From NCBI GenBank assembly GCA_021604805.1, contig BQJR01000002.1, positions 1,014,665 to 1,078,664 of the forward strand: 64,000 bases of DNA, given 5' to 3'. Origin of the DNA: Planctomycetota bacterium. Lineage in GTDB: Bacteria > Planctomycetota > B15-G4. The notes beneath the pieces are model-generated. The model was not told the origin of the DNA and searched no databases. It was given only the letters and a program-made list of their open reading frames with translations. Shown one piece after another: positions 15,932 through 25,377 of this stretch; positions within the stretch are counted from its first letter, which is position 1; every line of letters starts with the position of its first letter. Both the position numbers and the translations under genes were made by a program.

Positions 15932-17554
15932 TCAGCTGCCCACACCGCCGTAGGGCACGCCGGCCAAGTCGGCGATCTCGCGCTTGAAGGTCGTGAGGTC
16001 GCGCAGCTCGAACTCGGCCAAGCTGTGATGTCCGCAAGCGCGCGCCAACACCTTCATCAAGTCGGTGGACGCCTCGAAGAAGCGCGCCAAGCGTTCCGCC
16101 GCCTGCTTCACCGGCAACCGATCGCGCAGGTGTTGCTTCTGCGTGGCGATGCCGACCGGGCAGTTGTTCGTGTGACAGGCGCGCATGCCCAAGCAGCCGA
16201 TGGCTTGCAGCGCCGAGTTGCTCAGCGCGACGGCATCCGCGCCGAGCGCGAGCGCCTTCACGAAGTCGGGTGCCGTGCGCAAGCCGCCCGTGGCCACGAG
16301 GGTCACGTGTTCCGCGGCGCGCTTGTCGAGATGTCGACGCGCGCGTGCGAGCGCGGCCATCGTGGGCACCGAGATGTGATCGCGGAACACGAGCGGCGCC
16401 GCGCCCGTGCCGCCACCGCGGCCATCCAAGATCACGTAGTCGACGCCGATCTCGAGCGCGGCGTCGAGGTCTTCTTCCACGTGTTGCGCCGAGAGTTTGT
16501 AGCCGATCGGGATGCCGCCGGTGCGCGCGCGCACGATCTCGGCGAAGTCGCGGATCTCGTCGATCGTGGTCCACTCGGGGAAGCGCGACGGTGAGATCGC
16601 GGGCGTGCCTTCCTCGAGCCCGCGCACTTGCGCGATCTTGCCGGTGACCTTCTCGCCGGGGAGGTGCCCGCCGGTGCCGGTCTTCGCGCCCTGCCCGCCC
16701 TTGAAGTGAAACGCCTGCACGCGCTTCAACAAGTCCCACTCGAAGCCGAAGCGCGCCGACGCGAGTTCGTAGAAGTAGCGCGAGTTGGCGGCCTGCTCCT
16801 CGGGCAGCATGCCGCCTTCGCCCGAGCAGATGCCGGTGCCGGCGAGCTCGGCGCCGCTGGCCAGCGCCACCTTGGCCTCTTCGCTCAGCGCGCCGAAACT
16901 CATGTCGCTCACGAAGAGTGGGCGCGCGAGCGTGAGCGGCTTCTTGGCGCGCGGGCCGATCACCGTGGTGCTGTCCACGTCTTCGTCGTCGAGCAGCGGC
17001 AGGCGCGCGAGCTGCGCGGTGAGGATCTGGATGTCGTCCCAGCTGGGCAGCGTCTGGCGCGGCACGCCCATGGCGGCGGCGGGGCCGTGGTGGCCGACCT
17101 TGCTCAGGCCGTCGGCGGCGAGCGATTGGATCGCCGACACGTGCGGCTCTTCCTCGACGGGGCTCGTGTCGGCGTAGTCGCCTTGGTAGCCGTCGCGGTC
17201 GAAGGGTTGCGGATGTTCTCGCGCCCACGCGGCGACTTCGCTTTCATCCACGAGCACCTTGTCGTCGTCGACCCAGGCTTTGAACTTCGGCAGCGCTTCG
17301 GCGTTGTCGTAGGCACTCACGCCGGTGTCGATGCGGAAGTCCCAGTTGTGTAGGCCGCACACGATGTCGTCGCCCTTCACGGCGCCGTCGGCGAGCAGCG
17401 CGCCGCGGTGCAGGCAACGCCCGTAGAGCACCGAGACCTCGTCGCCGTAGCGGATGACCACGAGGTCCACGTTCGCGACGCGCGCCGCGAACGGCTTGCG
17501 ATCCTCGAGCGCGCTCCATGCAGCGACGGCGTGGGCGTTGGCGGTGTGGCTCAT
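15932..17554 (-). CDS. Rieske domain-glutamate synthase-like FMN domain fusion
   Basis: A 540-residue two-domain redox protein. Residues about 1-110 are a Rieske-type domain with the ligand pairs CLH (GRCLHRGALL) and CGLH (IVCGLHNWDF) for a 2Fe-2S cluster. Residues about 170-520 are the FMN-binding synthase domain of glutamate synthase (FVSDMSFGALSEEAK, FHFKGGQGAKTGTGGHLPG, DYVILDGRGGGTGAAP). The 3Fe-4S cysteines are in CLGMRACHTNNCPVG. The amidotransferase domain of true GltB is absent. So it probably catalyses a ferredoxin-like redox reaction on an unknown substrate rather than classical glutamate synthesis. GGAG precedes the ATG. The stop lies 99 bases from the convergent HupE-like gene. 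Confidence 0.92.
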   Translation of the reverse strand: MSHTANAHAVAAWSALEDRKPFAARVANVDLVVIRYGDEVSVLYGRCLHRGALLADGAVKGDDIVCGLHNWDFRIDTGVSAYDNAEALPKFKAWVDDDKVLVDESEVAAWAREHPQPFDRDGYQGDYADTSPVEEEPHVSAIQSLAADGLSKVGHHGPAAAMGVPRQTLPSWDDIQILTAQLARLPLLDDEDVDSTTVIGPRAKKPLTLARPLFVSDMSFGALSEEAKVALASGAELAGTGICSGEGGMLPEEQAANSRYFYELASARFGFEWDLLKRVQAFHFKGGQGAKTGTGGHLPGEKVTGKIAQVRGLEEGTPAISPSRFPEWTTIDEIRDFAEIVRARTGGIPIGYKLSAQHVEEDLDAALEIGVDYVILDGRGGGTGAAPLVFRDHISVPTMAALARARRHLDKRAAEHVTLVATGGLRTAPDFVKALALGADAVALSNSALQAIGCLGMRACHTNNCPVGIATQKQHLRDRLPVKQAAERLARFFEASTDLMKVLARACGHHSLAEFELRDLTTFKREIADLAGVPYGGVGS

Positions 17555-17683
17555 CGATGCGCTCCGTGCAGAGAGAGGTGAGTGGGTGCGACGGGTGAGT
17601 GGGTGTTGAGTGAGCTGGCCGTCACCTCACGGTGAGAGGCGCGATGCGCAGGCGTGTGCGCTGCCCTGGATCCCCGCGAAGCG

Positions 17684-18886
<1,203 letters not shown>

Positions 18887-19043
18887 GTGTTGCTCCGATT
18901 CCGGGCCTCATCTGACAGCGTCCCGACAAGGATGACGAATCGAGGCAAAGGTTGCGCCCGAGTGCCCGCCCATCTGACGCGCGCCACGATCCGACGCGCC
19001 GTGGCGCGCTCGTCGGCGCCGTGCGGGAACGGCGTCGCGCACG

Positions 19044-19083
19044 AAAAAGCCGCGGCCCGCGCCGGCGAAGGCGCGAGCCGCGG
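19044..19083 (-). terminator. Rho-independent terminator for the choice-of-anchor gene
   Basis: Bases 19050-19063 pair with 19070-19083 (14 bp, one mismatch, 6-base loop). Read on the minus strand the stem is followed by CTTTTTC. It lies 76 bases after the stop at 19159 and is the clearest intrinsic terminator in the window. Confidence 0.9.
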
Positions 19084-19158
19084 AGAGAACAGCGGTCGGT
19101 GGCGACGGGAGCTTCGGCGAGGGAGCGCCGAGGGAGGGGGAGGCCGTCGCCCGCGTGG

Positions 19159-20703
19159 TCAGCGCGTCTCGACCACTTGGTAAATCGCAGTGTTGCCGGA
19201 GACTTCGTTGCTCACGATGAGCAGCGGGTGGCCGTTCGGGCTGCGCGCGGCGGACACGAACACGAGGCCTTCGGGGCCGAGGTCGCCGCCGGTGCCCGCT
19301 TCGGGATCACCGCTGAAGTCACGGTCGAGCACGTAGTCGAGGAAGATCGGGTCGGTCGGGTCGCTCACGTCGAGCAGCATGATGCCGCCCATGCGCTCCA
19401 GGCCGACGAAGGCCACCTGCTTGCCGAACACCTGGCCGACGGTGACGCCTTCCGGCTCGGGACCCTTGTTGTCGCTGCGGTTGTCGAAGGAGTCGTTGTC
19501 GTCGTTGGTGCTGTTGAAGTGCTCGGGGAAGCGTTCCGCGACGATGCGCTCGAAGAGGTCGCCGCTGTCCCAGACCAGGTTGCCCATGGCGTCCCAGACG
19601 CTCATCGAGCGCGCGCCGTAACTCTCCAGGCGATCGAGGTCACCGTCGCCATCGATGTCGCCGGTGATCGAGACGGCCAGGCTGCCGAGGGTTTCGTCCT
19701 GCTGCAGCTCGGCGGCGTTCGGGAACACGGTCGGGTCGAGGTCGGCGTCCTCGACTTCGATCTCTTCTTCGAAGGTGTCGTACTCGCGCGCATCGCCCTC
19801 GTTGGCGCTCAGGATGAAGATGCCGGCGGCGGTGCGCACGCTGGCGATCGCGTCGGGCATGTAGAGACCTTGCAGCGGCCAGTTGGCGATGTGGATCGCG
19901 TCGTCCTTGTCGCTGGCGTCGAGGCCGTTGCCGTCGAGCGTGTGGTCCTTGCGGCCGAGGCTGACCACGTCGAGCAGCGTGGCGGTGGTCCAATCGATGA
20001 TCGCGAGGGCGTTGTTCTCTTGCAGCGAGACCCAGCACAGGTTGCTGCCGCGCGCGGTCGTGATGTACTCGGGCTCGAGGTCTTGCGCCACGGTGGCGTT
20101 GGGGCCGAACACGCGCAGGTCGCCGGTCACGGTGGCGTTGAGCGACGTGAAGTCCACGGTTTGCACGTTGCCTTGCGTGGCAGAGGCGACGCCCATCGAG
20201 AGGTCGATGATCGACACGCTGCCTTCGGGGTCGATGCTGTAGTCGTCGTTGGGTTCGCCTTCGTTCGCCACGAGCAAGGTCGTGTTGTCGGGCGCGAAGG
20301 TGAGCATGTCGGGGAGCGCGCCCACGCTGAGCGTGTTGCGCAGGTTGCCGTCGAGGTCGAGCAGCGCGACGAAGCCGTCGTCGGTCGACACGTCGGCCGC
20401 GACTGCCACAGCCACCGTGCGCAAGCGCGACGACACCGCCACGCTCTGCACGCCGCTGCCGAGCGCCGAGAGGTCCACGTGGAAGAGCAATCCGGGCGCG
20501 GTCGGGTCCGCGAGGCTGATCACGTCGAGCCCGTTGAGGTCACCGTTCACCACGTAGAGGCGCTCGGTCGGCGCGTGGTACGCGGCGATCTCGGCAGCGC
20601 TCTCGTCGAACACTCCGCTCTCGTAGGAGCCGAGACGTTGCAGCGAAACCTGTGCGGACAAGGTGCAGGTCAGGGCGGTCAAAGCGATCAGGCAGCGCAG
20701 CAT
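19159..20703 (-). CDS. Secreted choice-of-anchor-I-type beta-propeller protein
   Basis: A 514-residue exported protein. The ATG at 20701-20703 is chosen over upstream in-frame codons because GGAGAGAG precedes it and the signal peptide (residues 1-17, LIALTALTCTLSAQ) follows at once. The body reads as propeller-like strands: LYVVNGDLNGLDVISL, VQSVAVSSRLRTVAVAV, TLLVANEGEPNDDY. The segments LVANEGEPNDDY, ANEGDAREYD and KGPEPEGVTVG are typical of the choice-of-anchor-I family, often annotated near alkaline phosphatases and esterase-like phytases. No metal-binding catalytic set is evident, so a binding or structural role is as likely as catalysis. An acidic DDNDSFDNRSDNKG loop may bind calcium. 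Confidence 0.85.
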   Translation of the reverse strand: MLRCLIALTALTCTLSAQVSLQRLGSYESGVFDESAAEIAAYHAPTERLYVVNGDLNGLDVISLADPTAPGLLFHVDLSALGSGVQSVAVSSRLRTVAVAVAADVSTDDGFVALLDLDGNLRNTLSVGALPDMLTFAPDNTTLLVANEGEPNDDYSIDPEGSVSIIDLSMGVASATQGNVQTVDFTSLNATVTGDLRVFGPNATVAQDLEPEYITTARGSNLCWVSLQENNALAIIDWTTATLLDVVSLGRKDHTLDGNGLDASDKDDAIHIANWPLQGLYMPDAIASVRTAAGIFILSANEGDAREYDTFEEEIEVEDADLDPTVFPNAAELQQDETLGSLAVSITGDIDGDGDLDRLESYGARSMSVWDAMGNLVWDSGDLFERIVAERFPEHFNSTNDDNDSFDNRSDNKGPEPEGVTVGQVFGKQVAFVGLERMGGIMLLDVSDPTDPIFLDYVLDRDFSGDPEAGTGGDLGPEGLVFVSAARSPNGHPLLIVSNEVSGNTAIYQVVETR

Positions 20704-20912
20704 GGTGGGACTCTCTCCAGGGATGGTTCGTGCGGAAGGAGTCGTCCGGCCCACCCGCTTCAGCTGGCAGGGCGCGCGGGGTCGGTGATGAGTGGCGCCG
20801 GTGCTTGGGTCGGAGGGTGCAGCGGGTGGACCGGGACGACGAGAGGCAACATCTCTCTCACCCGTGACGAGCAAGCGTGCGCCGTGTGAAAGCTGCGTGT
20901 GTGAAGACGCGC

Positions 20913-23255
20913 TTAAGCGTCCGCCAACACAAGCTCTTGGCGCTGCGGCGCCGACCGGATCCACGCGTGTTCGTAGCCAGCGACACGCACCTGGAAGTCT
21001 TCGATGTCGACGGGCACCAGCGCGTCGAGCATGCCGTGCGCATCCGATCGGAGCGACGCACTCGCGCGGTTCGCGTTGTCGACCACGCGGATGTCTTCGG
21101 CGCGGATCGGCGCGCCGCGCGTGTCGAGCAAACGTAGGCGCAGGCGCTGCACTTGCTGCGTCAGGTCGACGTCGAGCAGGCGCGGGTCTTCGGTGCGTTC
21201 GCCGGGCTCGATGCGCACGCCGGGTACGACCACGAGCTCGCGCCAGTCGCTCTCGTGCAGGCCGAAGGTCACGCGGATCGTGCCCGGCGGGAGACCTGCG
21301 ATCGCTCGTGCCGGGCCGAAGATCTGGCGCAGTTCCTCTTCGCCACTGCGGCCTTCGCCGCTCCAGAACAGACGGAACGCGTCCTGCGGTGCGTCGCTGG
21401 GGAGCACGGTGCTCACGAGCATGCTGCCCGCGTGTTGCGCTTGGAGGAGCACGTCGAGGCTGCCCACGGCCACGGGTTCGAGCGGCGCCCTCAGCGCGAG
21501 TTGTCCGTCGAGCTCGAAAGCGACGCGTTCATACATCGGGTCGATGGGTGCGAACTCGAAGCGACCGTGTTGGTCGGTGTGCGCGCGGCCGATGTGCGTG
21601 CGGAACAGTTCGCCGGCCACGAACTCTTGGATCCCCACGAGCGTCACACCGCGCTTCGCGAGCGGCGCACCGTGTTCATCGATCACGCGTCCGGCTACGC
21701 GGCCGAACGGGCCGCGATCCGGCGGCGAAGATTGCGACGACGACGCGTCGAGTGCGGGCAGTTGGATCACGCCGAGTTCGTGCGGGCCTGTGGGCTCGCC
21801 CTTGCCGTCCCAGCTCCAAGAGACCTCAGCGCCATGTGTGTTGACGAGCGCCTCGGCGCTGCCGCCCTCGACGGCGAAGTGCAACGTGACGTCGGCGTCG
21901 GGAACCAAGGCGAGTGGGCCGCTGAGCTCGAAGCGCGCGCTGCCTTCCACGGCGGTCGCGCGCAGGGCGCGTTCGCTGGTCGCGTCTTCGAGCGTGACCT
22001 TCAGGTTGTACGTGTCGAGTGGCGTGTCGTTCAGGTCGCGGAGCTCGCCGGTGAACTCCACACGGAAGGCGCTGAGCACGTCGAACTCCACGCGGCGCAG
22101 TTCGCCGTGCTGCGAGAGGCTGTCGAGGTCCTCGCTGAAGTTCACGAGTGTGCCGCCGGCGCTCCACACGCGAACGGGTGTGTGCAGGGGCACGGGGCCG
22201 AGCAGGAGGCGATCACCCGCTTTCTCGATCACGCGCTGCTGCCCACTTCCCCAGCGCGAGCGAGCCGTGGTGTCGAAGCCCCAAACCACTTCGCCTCTGA
22301 GCAAGCCCAGTGGGCGTGCGTTGCCGAGTTGGTCGCGCAGCTGCAGCTCGTACCAACCGTGAGGCGGCAAGCGTAGTTCGAGCGGCGCGTCGCGCGGCGG
22401 CGGTTCCGGCAACACGATCTCGAGCGGGTCCTCGATCGGACTCGGCGCGCCGATCGTCAGCTGCCACTGCTTGCCGTAAGGCAGGCGTGCTTCGGCGAGC
22501 GTCTGGCCCAGCTGTTCGAGTGGCAGTCGCGCGACGCCGCTCTGCGCCTCGGTGACCCAGCCGCCGGGGCCGTCCATGCGCTCCTTCGTGAACGGGTTGA
22601 GCAACTCGGTGTGGATCGGCACGTTGCCGACGGGGTCTCCCGCAGCGTCGAGCACGAGCACTTCGAGCGTGCCGAACCACGCGAGCTCTTCGTCGGGGAG
22701 TTGGATGCGCAGGCCCTTGCCGCGCACGAGCTGCGCGGGGACGTCCACGCCCAGTGGCGGATCGAGCGGCATGTGCAGCGCGATCATGAGGCGCGTGAGC
22801 CCGCCGCGCGTGAGGTCGTCGCTCTCGAACACTTCGGCCGACATCTCGAAGCGCGCGGGTTCACCGCTCGAGCCCGTGCGCACTGGCGGCAACCACGCGT
22901 AGCGCTCGCCTTGCGACTCGACCACGCCGATGAGCGGCATGTCGGCGACGAGCGCGCCGCTCGCATCCACCACGTCGACGTAGAGCGCGTTGTCGCGGGC
23001 GGCCGGAGTCGACGTGGGCGCGCGTGCGTTCGCCTTCGTTGCCGACGTGTCAGGTGTCGCGAGTCGTGTGGGTTCACGCTCCGTCGTGAGTGGGTCGGCC
23101 GCGCTCCCCGGTTCGAGCGTGTCGTCGTCGCCAGCGCCCGCCACGCTCTCCAGCGCTTCGAGCGGCGCGCCCTCACCCGCACGGTCGGACGTCGCCACAA
23201 CGAGCAGCGCCACCAGCCCCGCGACCACCAGCAGCCCGAGCGCGACGTGTTTCAC
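20913..23255 (-). CDS. Membrane-anchored protein with carboxypeptidase-regulatory-like domains
   Basis: A 780-residue protein with a GTG start preceded by GGAGGT. Residues 4-22 form a hydrophobic anchor or signal. A Ser/Thr/Pro-rich linker runs to about residue 88. The rest is a chain of beta-sandwich-like units, several with the pattern of carboxypeptidase regulatory (CarboxypepD_reg) domains: ALYVDVVDASGALVADMPL, VAGRVIDEHGAPLAKRGVTL, then HTDQHGRFEFAPI and RLRLLDTRGAPIRAEDIRV. These Ig-like modules bind no cofactor and usually act as spacers or surface ligands. No enzymatic domain is visible. It follows the transketolase genes on the same strand, 76 bases away, and precedes the choice-of-anchor gene by 209 bases. 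Confidence 0.8.
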   Translation of the reverse strand: MKHVALGLLVVAGLVALLVVATSDRAGEGAPLEALESVAGAGDDDTLEPGSAADPLTTEREPTRLATPDTSATKANARAPTSTPAARDNALYVDVVDASGALVADMPLIGVVESQGERYAWLPPVRTGSSGEPARFEMSAEVFESDDLTRGGLTRLMIALHMPLDPPLGVDVPAQLVRGKGLRIQLPDEELAWFGTLEVLVLDAAGDPVGNVPIHTELLNPFTKERMDGPGGWVTEAQSGVARLPLEQLGQTLAEARLPYGKQWQLTIGAPSPIEDPLEIVLPEPPPRDAPLELRLPPHGWYELQLRDQLGNARPLGLLRGEVVWGFDTTARSRWGSGQQRVIEKAGDRLLLGPVPLHTPVRVWSAGGTLVNFSEDLDSLSQHGELRRVEFDVLSAFRVEFTGELRDLNDTPLDTYNLKVTLEDATSERALRATAVEGSARFELSGPLALVPDADVTLHFAVEGGSAEALVNTHGAEVSWSWDGKGEPTGPHELGVIQLPALDASSSQSSPPDRGPFGRVAGRVIDEHGAPLAKRGVTLVGIQEFVAGELFRTHIGRAHTDQHGRFEFAPIDPMYERVAFELDGQLALRAPLEPVAVGSLDVLLQAQHAGSMLVSTVLPSDAPQDAFRLFWSGEGRSGEEELRQIFGPARAIAGLPPGTIRVTFGLHESDWRELVVVPGVRIEPGERTEDPRLLDVDLTQQVQRLRLRLLDTRGAPIRAEDIRVVDNANRASASLRSDAHGMLDALVPVDIEDFQVRVAGYEHAWIRSAPQRQELVLADA

Positions 23256-23331
23256 GCGACCTCCGCAGCGTTCGGATCACGCGCCGCTGCCCGCATGCGC
23301 CCCGCCTCCGCGCAGCGCACGCGTCGACGCG

Positions 23332-24210
23332 TCAGTCGGCGAGCTCGCTCAACGCCTGCTTCAGCTCGTCGTCACTCGGCGCGACGCCGTGCCACTTGGG
23401 CACGTTTTCCATGTACGAGACGCCCTTACCGAGCAGCGTGTGGCAGCAGATCATTTGCGGTTGGCCGCGCACGGTCTTGGCTTTTTCGAGCGCGGCGTGC
23501 ACCGCCTTCATGTCGTGGCCGTCGACTTCTTGCACGTGCCAACCGAAGGCGGCGTACTTGGCGGCGAGGTCGCCTTGGTCCATGACGTCCTTGGTGAAGC
23601 CGTCGATCTGAATGCCGTTGCGATCGATGAGTACCGTGAGGTTGTCGACCTTGTAGTGCGCGGCGGCGGACGCCATCTCCCACACCTGGCCCTCTTGGCT
23701 CTCGCCGTCGGAGCTGCCGACATACACGCGGTAATCCTTCTTCGCGATGCGCGCGCCGAGCGCCATGCCGAGGCCGACACTCACGCCGTTGCCGAGTGAG
23801 CCCGTGCACGCGTCGACACCCTTGGTGAAGTGCGTGTCGGGGTGACCCTGCAAGTTGCTGCCGAGTTTGCGCAGCGTGATCAGTTCGCTGTGCGGGAAGA
23901 ACTCGAGCTTCGCCAAGATCGCGTAGAGGATCGGGCAAATGTGACCGTTGCTCAGCACGAAGCGGTCGCGGTCCTCCCACGCCGGGTTCTTCGGGTCCAC
24001 GTTCATGTGCCCGCCGAAGTACAGCGTGGTGAACACGTCGGTCATGCCGAGCGAACCGCCGGGGTGACCGGAGGCCGACGCGTGCAGCATCGTGAGCACG
24101 TCGCGACGCAACTCTTTGGCGGTCACAGCCAGCTTGTCGAAGTCGGGGGTCATCGTCGGCGTGTTCCGGGTGGTGTTCGCGGGGGCGGGCGCGGCTTCGG
24201 TGTCGCTCAT
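23332..24210 (-). CDS. Transketolase, N-terminal (TPP-binding) subunit
   Basis: The 292-residue N-terminal half of a split transketolase. It carries the thiamine-diphosphate/Mg module: SASGHPGGSLGMTDVFTTLY, DRFVLSNGH, CTGSLGNGVSVGLGMALG, and GSSDGESQEGQVWEMASAAA with a metal-binding acid, then DRNGIQIDG. Together with the C-terminal subunit it would move two-carbon units between sugar phosphates in the pentose phosphate pathway. The ATG at 24208-24210 lies two bases after the stop of the C-subunit gene (TGAGCATG), so translation is coupled. The order is C-subunit first, the reverse of the usual arrangement. The first 20 residues are a Pro/Ala/Thr extension. Confidence 0.95.
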   Translation of the reverse strand: MSDTEAAPAPANTTRNTPTMTPDFDKLAVTAKELRRDVLTMLHASASGHPGGSLGMTDVFTTLYFGGHMNVDPKNPAWEDRDRFVLSNGHICPILYAILAKLEFFPHSELITLRKLGSNLQGHPDTHFTKGVDACTGSLGNGVSVGLGMALGARIAKKDYRVYVGSSDGESQEGQVWEMASAAAHYKVDNLTVLIDRNGIQIDGFTKDVMDQGDLAAKYAAFGWHVQEVDGHDMKAVHAALEKAKTVRGQPQMICCHTLLGKGVSYMENVPKWHGVAPSDDELKQALSELAD

Positions 24211-24212
24211 GC

Positions 24213-25175
24213 TCAGCGGCCCTTCTGCTTGAGGGCCAGGGTTTCGCGCGCGGCTTGCGCGATGCTCGGGGCGTCGAGGCCGAAGTGCGCGAGCAGCTCG
24301 GCGCCGTCGCCCGACTCGCCGAAGCGGTCGTCCATCCCGAGGCGACGCACGTGGCAGGGCGCCTGCTCGGCGATCACTTCGGCGACGGCAGAGCCCATGC
24401 CGCCGCGGCGTTGATGTTCTTCCACCGTGACGATCGCGCCGGTGTCGCGCGAGGCGGCGATCAGCGTGGCTTCGTCGAGCGGCTTGATGCAGGCCACGTT
24501 GAGCACGCGCGCCTGGATGCCTTCGGTGGCGAGCATCTCGGCGGCTTCGAGTGCCGGGTGCACGCACACGCCGCAGGCCGCGAGCGTGATGTCGCTGCCG
24601 TCGCGCAGCACGGGGATCTTGCCGAACTCGAACTCGTAGTCGTCTGGCAGGAACACGGGCGTCTTCATGCGCGAGAGGCGCACGTAGGCCGGGCCTTCGC
24701 TGGCGGCGACGGCGGCGATGGCGGCTTCGGTCTCGCGCCCGTCGGCCGGAACGATCACGCGCATGTTCGGGAGCACGCGCATGATCGCGAGGTCCTCGAG
24801 CACTTGGTGACTCGCGCCGTCTTCACCGGTGGTGAGGCCGGCGTGACTCGCGCAGATCTTCACGTTGGCAATCGGCAGCGCGATCTCTTGACGCACTTGT
24901 TCGAAGGCTTTGCCCACCGCGAACATCGCGAAGGAACTCGCGAACACGGTCAGCCCCGTGCTCGCCAAGCCGCTGGCCGTGCCGATCATGTTGGCCTCGG
25001 CCACGCCCATGTTGAAGAAGCGCTCGGGGTACTGCTGCGAGAAGGCCTTGGTCTTGGTGGAACCCGAGAGGTCGGCGTCGAGCACGACGACATCGTTGCG
25101 GCTCTCACCCAAGGCGAGCAGCGCCTTCCCGTAGCTCTCGCGGGTGGCGACCTGCCCGGTCACGGTGATGCTCAA
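24213..25175 (-). CDS. Transketolase, C-terminal subunit
   Basis: A 320-residue subunit with the pyrimidine-binding and C-terminal transketolase domains: VVVLDADLSGSTKTKAF, RFFNMGVAEANMIGTASGLA (with the TPP-activating glutamate), KICASHAGLTTGEDGASHQ and VRLSRMKTPVF, then VLNVACIKPLDEATLI and VTVEEHQRRGGMGSAVAEV. It pairs with the subunit encoded next. The start codon appears to be TTG at 25173-25175; a GTG four codons later is an alternative, and neither has a strong ribosome-binding site. Together with the next gene it forms a two-gene unit. The protein could also be read as a DXS-like C-domain, but the full neighbour pair favours transketolase. Confidence 0.94.
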   Translation of the reverse strand: MSITVTGQVATRESYGKALLALGESRNDVVVLDADLSGSTKTKAFSQQYPERFFNMGVAEANMIGTASGLASTGLTVFASSFAMFAVGKAFEQVRQEIALPIANVKICASHAGLTTGEDGASHQVLEDLAIMRVLPNMRVIVPADGRETEAAIAAVAASEGPAYVRLSRMKTPVFLPDDYEFEFGKIPVLRDGSDITLAACGVCVHPALEAAEMLATEGIQARVLNVACIKPLDEATLIAASRDTGAIVTVEEHQRRGGMGSAVAEVIAEQAPCHVRRLGMDDRFGESGDGAELLAHFGLDAPSIAQAARETLALKQKGR

Positions 25176-25377
25176 AGGTGTGCCCCATTTCAGGGAGTCG
25201 CGCGGAGTCCCTACTGCCCCGCGCGCGCCTCTAGGGTCGCGGCCGAGCCGGGGCGACGCAAGGCTGGCGGCCAGCTTTCATCGAGCGACGCACCGCATGC
25301 GTTCAGCGCAGCGTGAGCAACGTGGGGAAGGTCGGTGGAAAGCTCGGCGGCGAGGCCCCGACGCGATCGCGCCCGCC

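Noticed and set aside
17579-17615. Short GTGAGTGGGTG direct repeat between the Rieske-GltS and malic enzyme genes
   Set aside because: Only two short copies with no symmetry or promoter context; likely low-complexity sequence.
18952-20889. Long plus-strand open frame opposite the choice-of-anchor gene
   Set aside because: Antisense shadow; the minus-strand gene has a signal peptide, ribosome-binding site and terminator.
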